This document shows, piece after piece, positions 1 to 3,976 of a stretch of 10,488 nt of DNA (the first letter of the stretch is position 1; every line of letters begins with the position of its first letter). The translations under genes were made by a program, and so were the position numbers. Where the stretch lies: positions 1-10,488 of the forward strand of contig JAJZRD010000132.1 in assembly GCA_021845945.1 (NCBI GenBank), written 5' to 3'. The notes under the pieces are model-generated. The model made no database searches. It was not told where the DNA came from and saw only the letters and a list, made by a program, of their open reading frames with translations. The DNA is from Chloroflexota bacterium. GTDB taxonomy: Bacteria > Chloroflexota > UBA6077.

Positions 1-612
1 GATGGCGCTGATGCCCTGCTCGATGGCCAGCTTCTGGGCATCGACCCGGTCGCCAATCACCATCAGGGAGTCGGGCTCGATCCGGTGGACCATCGACTCC
101 AGGCTCATCGCCCCGACGAACACCTTGTCCCAGAGGCGACGCCCGTTGCCCTCCACCAGCACCTGGCCCCCCAGGGCCCTCACCACGTTCTCCATGTTGA
201 GGGGGATCTCCTCGCTGACCGACAGTCCCACCCCCCCCATAAACAGGTCCGCGAAGCTCTCCACCTGGATCAAGCCACACAGCCGGCCGTCGTTGTCCAC
301 CACGGGGAGGGCCGGTAGCTCCCTATCCTGCAGGGTCCATCCGACGTCGTACAGGGAGTCCTCTCGGTTAACCGTCGGCGCCGGCGAGACCATGACGTCG
401 TCCACGCGAGCCTTGACGTCGCTGATGTACATGGGGGGCGGGACCGAGAAGCGATTGAGCAGGTACTCGGTTTCCTTGCGCAGCTCCCCCTGGCGCGCCG
501 CCACCGCATCCTCGTTGCCCGTTGCCCTCAGAAGATAGGCGTAGGCGATGGCGGCGCAGATGGCGTCGGTGTCGGGGAACTTGTGTCCGACGACGTAGAT
601 CCGCCTGGACAT
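1..612 (-). CDS. Family II (DHH) inorganic pyrophosphatase with CBS/DRTGG regulatory insert, partial
   Basis: This is the N-terminal 204 residues of a manganese-dependent inorganic pyrophosphatase (PPi + H2O to 2 Pi, cytoplasmic); the frame stays open to the window edge, so the rest of the protein, including the DHHA2 domain, lies outside. Residues 5-20 carry the family metal-binding motif GHKFPDTD (H10, D14, D16). Residues about 60-125 form a CBS domain (PMYISDVK to LCGLIQVESFADL), and residues about 127-204 match a DRTGG domain (FVGAMSLESMV, VIGDRVDAQKLAI). In characterised CBS-PPases the insert binds adenine nucleotides: AMP and ADP inhibit, and Ap4A activates forms containing DRTGG. The ATG lies in a TGATG overlap with the thiE stop, which implies translational coupling. 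The partner makes PPi, so a role in pulling that reaction forward is plausible but inferred. The family call is secure; nucleotide control is inferred from the domains. Confidence 0.93.
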   Translation of the reverse strand, partial: MSRRIYVVGHKFPDTDAICAAIAYAYLLRATGNEDAVAARQGELRKETEYLLNRFSVPPPMYISDVKARVDDVMVSPAPTVNREDSLYDVGWTLQDRELPALPVVDNDGRLCGLIQVESFADLFMGGVGLSVSEEIPLNMENVVRALGGQVLVEGNGRRLWDKVFVGAMSLESMVHRIEPDSLMVIGDRVDAQKLAIEQGISAI

Positions 613-1283
613 CAGCTGCCCTTTCTTTCCGCTTTCGCTTCGCGGGCGATCTCCAGCAGCTCTCGGGTCGCGCCGCCAACGTCGGGCTGTGCGAACACCG
701 CCCGAACCACGGCGACGGCATCGGCACCCGATCGGAAAACGGTTCGGCAGTTCCCGGCGTCGATCCCGCCTATCGCCACCAGCGGCTTGGCGACGGCAGC
801 ACGCACCCGCCGGAGCAGCTCCAGCCCTCCCAGCTCCGCATCGACCTTGGTGGGGGTGGCGTAGATGGCCCCCACGCCGATGTAGTCGGCACCGGCGCGC
901 TCGGCCTCCACCGCCTCCTGCAGCGCCGAGATGGACAGGCCGATCAGCTTCTGGGGGCCAAGGAGCCGCCTTGCCTCCCCCACGGGAAGATCGGTCTGCC
1001 CGAGATGGACGCCGTCGGCATCGGCACTCCAGCCCAAAGCCACGTCGTCGTTTACTATGAAGAGGGCACCCCACTCGGCGCACAGCGCCTTCATGGCCCG
1101 CGCCTCCTGCAGTAGAAGCCGCTTGGGGGTCCCCTTGTCTCTGAGCTGGATGACTCGCGCACCCGCGGACAGCGCCTCTGCGACAACCTCGATCCGCCGC
1201 TCCGCCGGCACACCATCCTCCGTGACCAGGTAGACGCCGGTCTCGACCAGCAACCACAGCATCGCTTCCCTATCCCGAGTCAT
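612..1283 (-). CDS. thiE: Thiamine-phosphate synthase
   Basis: ThiE condenses HMP pyrophosphate with thiazole phosphate to give thiamine phosphate and PPi, in the cytoplasm. The 223-residue TIM-barrel protein is of normal length. Visible motifs are VIQLRDK (44-50), FIVNDD (75-80), ADGVHLGQTD (89-98, phosphate and metal region), YIGVGAIYATPTK (134-146) and VAIGGID (169-175). The usual GxSxH motif reads GLSIS (115-119), so the His is replaced by Ser. I chose the ATG at 1283, preceded by GAAGGG five bases upstream. The longer TTG-started frame (to 1337) would begin at about the predicted transcription start of the TTGAAA/TATAAT promoter, and is unlikely. The stop overlaps the start of the pyrophosphatase gene by one base. 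No TPP riboswitch is visible in the short leader of about 50 nt. Confidence 0.93.
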   Translation of the reverse strand: MTRDREAMLWLLVETGVYLVTEDGVPAERRIEVVAEALSAGARVIQLRDKGTPKRLLLQEARAMKALCAEWGALFIVNDDVALGWSADADGVHLGQTDLPVGEARRLLGPQKLIGLSISALQEAVEAERAGADYIGVGAIYATPTKVDAELGGLELLRRVRAAVAKPLVAIGGIDAGNCRTVFRSGADAVAVVRAVFAQPDVGGATRELLEIAREAKAERKGS

Positions 1284-1341
1284 AATCGCCCTTCGTCGCT
1301 CCTTCAACACCCGCGGGGCCCGATTCCATTCTGCCAAAGGG

Positions 1342-1371
1342 ATTATATGCCGCGCCTCGAACGGCTTTCAA
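1342..1371 (-). promoter_or_regulatory. Sigma70-type promoter of thiE-pyrophosphatase operon
   Basis: On the minus strand, TTGAAA (1371-1366) and TATAAT (1347-1342) are separated by 18 bp. Five of six -35 bases and all six -10 bases match the housekeeping consensus. The predicted start near 1335 gives a leader of about 50 nt to the thiE ATG at 1283. Confidence 0.75.
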
Positions 1372-1470
1372 CGACACACCCCGAGGAGAGCCGAAAAGAA
1401 CTCGCCTCACCTCGGGGTGGCCGACCATCGCACTGGACCAATTGCGGCCGACCGGCAGCCGCCAGCAAGA

Positions 1471-1507
1471 CGGCGTGGGGTCGGGCGTTCTGCCCGACCC
1501 CACGCCG
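1471..1507 (-). terminator. Strong hairpin downstream of the winged-helix gene
   Basis: A perfect 16-bp inverted repeat (1471-1486 with 1492-1507) encloses a 5-nt loop. It lies about 60 bp past the stop of the minus-strand winged-helix gene and upstream of the thiE promoter, so it is well placed to end that transcript. The following minus-strand bases, TCTTGCTGG, are only weakly T-rich, so it may be a structural 3' end or a Rho-assisted site rather than a classical intrinsic terminator. Confidence 0.55.
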
Positions 1508-1528
1508 CATCATTCCGCCACGCCGTTC

Positions 1529-1557
1529 GCCGCCTTGGCGGTACCCACCAAGGCGGC
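1529..1557 (-). terminator. Second hairpin just after the winged-helix stop codon
   Basis: GCCGCCTTGG (1529-1538) and CCAAGGCGGC (1548-1557) form a 10-bp stem with a 9-nt loop, starting 8 bases after the stop of the minus-strand gene. There is no T tract. It may act with the longer hairpin at 1471-1507 to form or protect the mRNA 3' end. Confidence 0.4.
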
Positions 1558-1565
1558 CGCGGCTC

Positions 1566-1982
1566 CTAGGCGGCCTCGTGGCTGCCCCTGCGGGCGGATT
1601 CCGCCGCCAGCTGCGCCTTTCGGGCGCGCCGCAGCGACTTCGCCGCCAGCCGCTCCACCACCTCCCCATAGATTGGAGAAGCGCTCAAGCGGCAAAGTCC
1701 GTCAACCAACGCCCTCTTGGCGGGATCGGCACTCAGACCGTATTGGGCTTCACCGTCCCCTTCGCCCTGCGACTTCGTCAAAAGGCCGGCGCGGGCAAGC
1801 GCCTCCAGGGCATCCTCCGTCCGCTCCACGCACCGCAACCCCAGCTCCTCCGAGAAGTAGGGGACACCACCCCGCACAGCCGGCCGGTCGTGAAGGAACC
1901 GGAGGATGTTGTATCTGGCCAAGTCATCGACATCGTGCTCCAACAACTGTTCCAGATCGGGATCCAGCCTGACGCTGAGCAT
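1566..1982 (-). CDS. Small winged-helix protein, putative transcriptional regulator, downstream of a c-di-AMP riboswitch
   Basis: I do not recognise a named family. The 138-residue protein has no signal peptide or membrane segment. Residues 20-85 read like a winged helix: DLARYNILRFLHDRP as helix 1, VPYFSEELGL as helix 2, TEDALEALARAGLL as the recognition-type helix, then a wing (TKSQGEGDGEAQYGLS). A charged helical tail follows (about 88-138; LRRARKAQLAAESARR). The shape resembles MarR/PadR-like or RepA-type DNA-binding domains, but the assignment rests on pattern only. The start chosen is ATG 1982, with AGGAGG at 1999-1994. A GTG at 1994 lies inside that Shine-Dalgarno and is rejected, and an in-frame TAG at 2000-1998 limits the frame. 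The gene is alone on its transcript, after a roughly 310-nt leader containing a c-di-AMP aptamer, and is followed by two hairpins. Regulation by c-di-AMP is inferred from position. Confidence 0.72.
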   Translation of the reverse strand: MLSVRLDPDLEQLLEHDVDDLARYNILRFLHDRPAVRGGVPYFSEELGLRCVERTEDALEALARAGLLTKSQGEGDGEAQYGLSADPAKRALVDGLCRLSASPIYGEVVERLAAKSLRRARKAQLAAESARRGSHEAA

Positions 1983-1986
1983 GAAG

Positions 1987-2073
1987 CCGAGCACCTCCTA
2001 GCTCGTTCCAAATAGTGGCGGGGCCGAATACTCCGGGAAGAAACCCTGTCGAAGGCGAGTGCTCGGGGAGGTG
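1987..2073 (-). promoter_or_regulatory. Possible expression platform: anti-Shine-Dalgarno and SD hairpin
   Basis: On the minus-strand RNA, the winged-helix SD (TAGGAGGT, 2000-1993) sits exactly in the 8-nt loop of a CGAGC/GCTCG stem (2005-2001 with 1992-1988). About 65 nt upstream, CACCTCC (2073-2067) is fully complementary to GGAGGTG (1998-1992). CCGAGCAC (2066-2059) is fully complementary to GTGCTCGG (1994-1987). These are mutually exclusive pairings, so the leader could expose or hide the ribosome-binding site. The complementarity is seen directly; its coupling to ligand binding is inference. Confidence 0.4.
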
Positions 2074-2154
2074 ACAGAGGAGAGTACAATCCGCCGAACA
2101 ACGAACGTAGCCCGTGCTCGACGGAAGGAGATTCACTTCACTCGTCCTCTTTCC

Positions 2155-2275
2155 CGTGCCTACGAGGTTAGCTGACGGGCTCGGGCTGAAAGAGTAGCCC
2201 GACGTGCGGAAACCCGCACGATTCGCCCCACCTTTGGTTCCCCCGCTCCCTGGACAGGAACTCGGCCCACGACGT
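2155..2275 (-). promoter_or_regulatory. Cyclic-di-AMP riboswitch (ydaO-yuaA type) aptamer
   Basis: Read on the minus strand, the leader has the conserved blocks of the ydaO class in order: GCCGAGTTCCTG (5' core), CGGGGGAACCAAAGG (about 2246-2231), GGGGCGAATC (2229-2220), a 7-bp hairpin CGTGCGG/CCGCACG (2220-2203), and a second 7-bp hairpin TCGGGCT/AGCCCGA (2202-2181). The 3' core is GTCAGCTAACCTCGTAGGC (2176-2158), the most diagnostic block of the class. Outer helix P1 can form between CGTGGGCC (2271-2264) and GGCACG (2160-2155), with a bulge. Members bind two c-di-AMP molecules and usually turn gene expression off, often for cell-wall hydrolases or potassium transport. Here the first well-supported downstream gene is the winged-helix protein. 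The aptamer begins about 20 nt after the predicted transcription start. Limits are approximate. Confidence 0.9.
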
Positions 2276-2299
2276 GTGCTTTCTTATCTCATTAGGCGC

Positions 2300-2327
2300 A
2301 CTATACCACTCACAATGTGGTTGTCAA
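2300..2327 (-). promoter_or_regulatory. Sigma70-type promoter of the riboswitch-regulator transcript
   Basis: On the minus strand a perfect TTGACA (2327-2322) and TATAGT (2305-2300) are separated by 16 bp. Predicted start is about 2293, which places the riboswitch aptamer immediately downstream. The spacer contains an imperfect operator-like inverted repeat, CCAC-N7-GTGG (2306-2320), of unknown meaning. Confidence 0.75.
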
Positions 2328-2379
2328 GCGCCTCTCGCTCGTAGCAGCCACGCCTTGGGCAGTCGTCCCAGGGCCCTCA

Positions 2380-2418
2380 GCCCGCGGGAACTCCGGCAGC
2401 ACCACCGGCTCCGCGGGC
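2380..2418. repeat. GC-rich inverted repeat in the intergenic region
   Basis: GCCCGCGG (2380-2387) pairs with CCGCGGGC (2411-2418), and CCGG (2393-2396) pairs with CCGG (2405-2408) inside it, giving a 39-nt hairpin. It lies in the roughly 225-bp gap between the riboswitch promoter (2327) and the SRPBCC gene (2555). No T tract follows on either strand, and no gene ends nearby. Apart from this hairpin and a weak promoter candidate I see nothing in that gap. Confidence 0.4.
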
Positions 2419-2471
2419 CGGTGATTCGCAAGCTCCGTGCCCCTTCCATGGAGAGGAAGCTGGGGACTGGT

Positions 2472-2501
2472 TTGACGCATGCCCAGGCTACTGGCGAGAA
2501 T
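2472..2501 (+). promoter_or_regulatory. Weak promoter candidate for the SRPBCC gene
   Basis: TTGACG (2472-2477) and GAGAAT (2496-2501) are 18 bp apart, matching five of six and four of six consensus bases. The predicted start near 2508 would leave a leader of about 47 nt. It is the only reasonable pair I found before the gene, and it is weak. Confidence 0.3.
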
Positions 2502-2554
2502 AGCGGGTGAGGGCCGCAACGGTACGCAGGCCATGACGCTGGAAAGTGAACCCT

Positions 2555-3025
2555 ATGCCCGTAATCGAGCGCTCGATCCTGGTGGATGCCCCCGTGGAGG
2601 AGGTCTTCGAGTTCGTCGCGGACTACCGAAACACCATCCAATACCAGCGACAGTTCTCCAGGTTCGAGCCCGTGGGGGAGCCTACCTACGGCCTCGGCCT
2701 CACGGTGGAAGCTCGTGGCCGCTTCAAGGCGATCCCCATCCACGCCAGGCTACGCATCACGGAGTTCTCGAAGAACGAGCGGATCGTCTCCAAGTCCGTG
2801 GAGGGTCTGAAGAGCGAGGCGGTATGGAGCTTCGCCCCCGAGGGAAGCCAGACCCGGGTGACCTTCACGGCCAGCTACGGGTGGCCGCTGCCGATCCTGA
2901 GCGGGGCGCTGCGAAGGATGCTGCTGGCGGAGCTGGCCGTTATGACCGAGTCGTCCCTGCGAGAGCTGAAGCGGCTGGTGGAACGGAAACGCCGGGGAGC
3001 CTCCTCAGAGACGTCTACCGAGTAG
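2555..3025 (+). CDS. SRPBCC (START/Bet v 1-like) family protein
   Basis: The 156-residue protein has the pattern of a single SRPBCC helix-grip domain, a fold with a deep hydrophobic ligand pocket found in polyketide cyclase-like, COQ10-like and lipid-binding proteins. The opening MPVIERSILVDAPVEEVFEF followed by VADYRN (residues 1-26) is typical: a strand, an APxExVFxxV helix, then a conserved Asp-Tyr. The long C-terminal helix (about 112-146, LSGALRRMLLAELAVMTES then SLRELKRLVERK) packs over the sheet. The ligand is unknown. ATG 2555 is preferred because GGAAAG ends 8 nt upstream; a GTG at 2546 overlaps that site. There is no signal peptide. Its last 21 bp overlap the 3' end of the convergent acetyltransferase gene. 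The family is fairly secure, the function is not known. Confidence 0.85.
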   Translation: MPVIERSILVDAPVEEVFEFVADYRNTIQYQRQFSRFEPVGEPTYGLGLTVEARGRFKAIPIHARLRITEFSKNERIVSKSVEGLKSEAVWSFAPEGSQTRVTFTASYGWPLPILSGALRRMLLAELAVMTESSLRELKRLVERKRRGASSETSTE

Positions 3026-3030
3026 CTCCC
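2995..3030. terminator. Hairpin in the overlapping 3' ends of two convergent genes
   Basis: GGGAGC plus CTC (2995-3003) pairs with GAG plus GCTCCC (3020-3022, 3025-3030), with a 2-nt bulge and a 16-nt interior. It spans both stop codons of the convergent SRPBCC and acetyltransferase genes. There is no T tract, so a bidirectional 3'-end structure is only a suggestion. Confidence 0.3.
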
Positions 3031-3442
3031 GCCCTGCCGACTGGAAACCGTGGGCGTTGTAGAACTCCAGCGCCGGGATGGTGCGCGGGGTCACCACCTC
3101 GACCGACCGGATGCCCTCCGCCTCGCGCCCCGCGGTCGTGCAATGCTCCAGCAGAGTGGTCCCGATGCCGTGGCGCTGCAAGCGGAAATCCACCCCAAGC
3201 TCCTCGATCCGCATCACCGGTCCGGACCACCAGGTATGGTAGCTGCAGAAGGCGAAGCCAACCACCCGACCCTGTTGCTCGGCCACGAAGCAGCTTCGGC
3301 CGCAGGCTAGCCAGAACTCCCGAAGGCGGGCCAGGGCCGTCTCGTAGGTCCAGTCCTCCTGGTAGGGTGGGGAACTGAAAATCTCGGCGTACAGCTGGGC
3401 ACAGCGGGGAAGGTCTTCTTCTTGGACCGGCCTGATCTCCAT
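3005..3442 (-). CDS. GNAT family N-acetyltransferase
   Basis: The 145-residue protein is a single GNAT domain that would transfer an acetyl group from acetyl-CoA to an amine or to a protein N terminus; the substrate is unknown. It opens with MEIRPVQEEDLPRC, the usual IRPAxxxD first strand and helix. Strand pair CFVAEQQGRVVGFAFC (51-66) follows. Motif A is IEELGVDFRLQRHGIGTTLL (79-98), with the acetyl-CoA pyrophosphate loop QRHGIG at 89-94. Motif B, PALEFYNAHGFQ (123-134), has the general-acid-type Tyr128. ATG 3442 is chosen because GGAAGGAG lies 7 nt upstream; the longer frame to 3496 adds 18 residues without a site. A strong promoter at 3531-3559 serves it, back to back with the rpsO promoter. 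Sequestered RimI-type activity near ribosomal genes is possible but unsupported. Confidence 0.88.
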   Translation of the reverse strand: MEIRPVQEEDLPRCAQLYAEIFSSPPYQEDWTYETALARLREFWLACGRSCFVAEQQGRVVGFAFCSYHTWWSGPVMRIEELGVDFRLQRHGIGTTLLEHCTTAGREAEGIRSVEVVTPRTIPALEFYNAHGFQSAGRELLGRRL

Positions 3443-3530
3443 GCTGCTGCTCCTTCCGATGCGAGTCCCGCTCGATTGGGTCACCAGAGGTACCAACAGC
3501 CTGCGCTAGGGGAAAGCTGGGGAACAGCCT

Positions 3531-3559
3531 ATTAGAGACCGAGGCGGTCGGTTTGTCAA
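3531..3559 (-). promoter_or_regulatory. Promoter of the GNAT gene
   Basis: On the minus strand, TTGACA (3559-3554) and TCTAAT (3536-3531) are 17 bp apart, matching six of six and five of six consensus bases. The predicted start near 3524 gives a leader of about 80 nt. The -35 overlaps the -35 of the divergent rpsO promoter. Confidence 0.65.
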
Positions 3560-3642
3560 GGCCGGAATCGCTATGCTATACTTGGCCCATCTCGAGAAGG
3601 TTAGAGTAAGGATACCCAGAATCCCCGGGAGGTTTGTCAAGG
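3550..3642 (+). repeat. 12-bp direct repeat flanking the rpsO promoter and leader
   Basis: GGTTTGTCAAGG occurs at 3550-3561 and again at 3631-3642, 81 bp apart. The first copy contains the shared -35 elements. The second overlaps the 3' end of the rpsO Shine-Dalgarno and the first base of its GTG start. Confidence 0.7.
3553..3582 (+). promoter_or_regulatory. Promoter of rpsO
   Basis: TTGTCA (3553-3558) and TATACT (3577-3582) are 18 bp apart, each matching five of six consensus bases. Transcription would start near 3589, leaving a leader of about 53 nt before the GTG start of rpsO. This rules out the upstream in-frame start at 3573. Confidence 0.65.
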
Positions 3643-3911
3643 TGCCACTAACGAAGGAACAGAAGCAAGCCACGCTGGACAAGTTCAGGGCCCACGAGGG
3701 CGATACCGGCTCTTCCGAGGTGCAGGTTGCCCTCCTCAGCCGGCGGATCGAGCAGTTGGTGGAGCACCTGAAGGCCCACAAGCACGACCACCACTCGCGC
3801 CGCGGCCTGTTGATGTTGATCGGCCAGCGACGTCGCCACCTGGCTTACCTCAGTCGCAAAGACAACCGCAAGTACCAGGCGCTGATCGCCGAACTCGGCC
3901 TACGCAAGTAG
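3642..3911 (+). CDS. rpsO: 30S ribosomal protein S15
   Basis: S15 binds 16S rRNA early in 30S assembly and helps form the bridge to the large subunit. The 89-residue product has exactly the usual length. Family signatures are the opening [14 protein letters not shown], the loop [18 protein letters not shown], the helix [20 protein letters not shown], the rRNA-contacting run [20 protein letters not shown], and the end [21 protein letters not shown] shared with many S15 proteins. The start is a GTG at 3642, with GGGAGG 9 nt upstream. The frame extends in-frame to 3573, but that would begin inside the promoter. It is the first gene of the rpsO-pnp block and is separated from pnp by 65 bp containing a terminator-like hairpin. 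In enterobacteria S15 represses its own mRNA; no recognisable S15-binding leader fold is evident here. Confidence 0.97.
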   Translation: MPLTKEQKQATLDKFRAHEGDTGSSEVQVALLSRRIEQLVEHLKAHKHDHHSRRGLLMLIGQRRRHLAYLSRKDNRKYQALIAELGLRK

Positions 3912-3931
3912 TGAAGCTGGCACCTTGGCTT

Positions 3932-3963
3932 CCTGACCACAGGGGATAGGTCTGGGCTTTTTT
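3932..3963 (+). terminator. Intercistronic terminator or attenuator between rpsO and pnp
   Basis: CCTGACC (3932-3938) pairs with GGTCTGG (3949-3955) in a 7-bp stem with one T-T mismatch and a 10-nt loop, followed by GC and six Ts (3958-3963). A smaller GAAGC/GCTTC hairpin (3913-3932) precedes it. The element ends 13 bp before the pnp start, so it would partly uncouple pnp from rpsO. Escherichia coli also has a terminator and processing hairpin at this place. Confidence 0.6.
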
Positions 3964-3976
3964 CAGAGGAGATGGA

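Noticed and set aside
1284..1337. Upstream TTG start for thiE
   Set aside because: It lies at the predicted transcription start and has no ribosome site; the ATG at 1283 gives the usual length.
1284..1341. TPP riboswitch before thiE
   Set aside because: The leader from the predicted start is about 50 nt and lacks the CTGAGA core and the two-arm structure.
1347..2015. Plus-strand open frame of 222 codons opposite the winged-helix gene
   Set aside because: It runs across the thiE promoter and the two hairpins, has no ribosome site, and its translation is low-complexity Pro/Arg-rich. The minus-strand frame has an AGGAGG site and a recognisable fold pattern.
1924..2136. 70-codon minus-strand frame starting just after the riboswitch, with AGAGGA 8 nt before a GTG
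   Set aside because: The ribosome site looks good and a leader peptide or gene remnant is possible. However, the translation resembles no protein, overlaps the winged-helix gene by 59 bp out of frame, and has atypical composition. It is kept only as a note.
2274..2510. Plus-strand 78-codon frame across the riboswitch promoter
   Set aside because: It has no ribosome site, overlaps the minus-strand promoter, and its translation is uninformative.
3573..3641. Extended N terminus for S15
   Set aside because: It would start inside the promoter, upstream of the predicted transcript start, and would make the protein longer than the conserved 89 residues.
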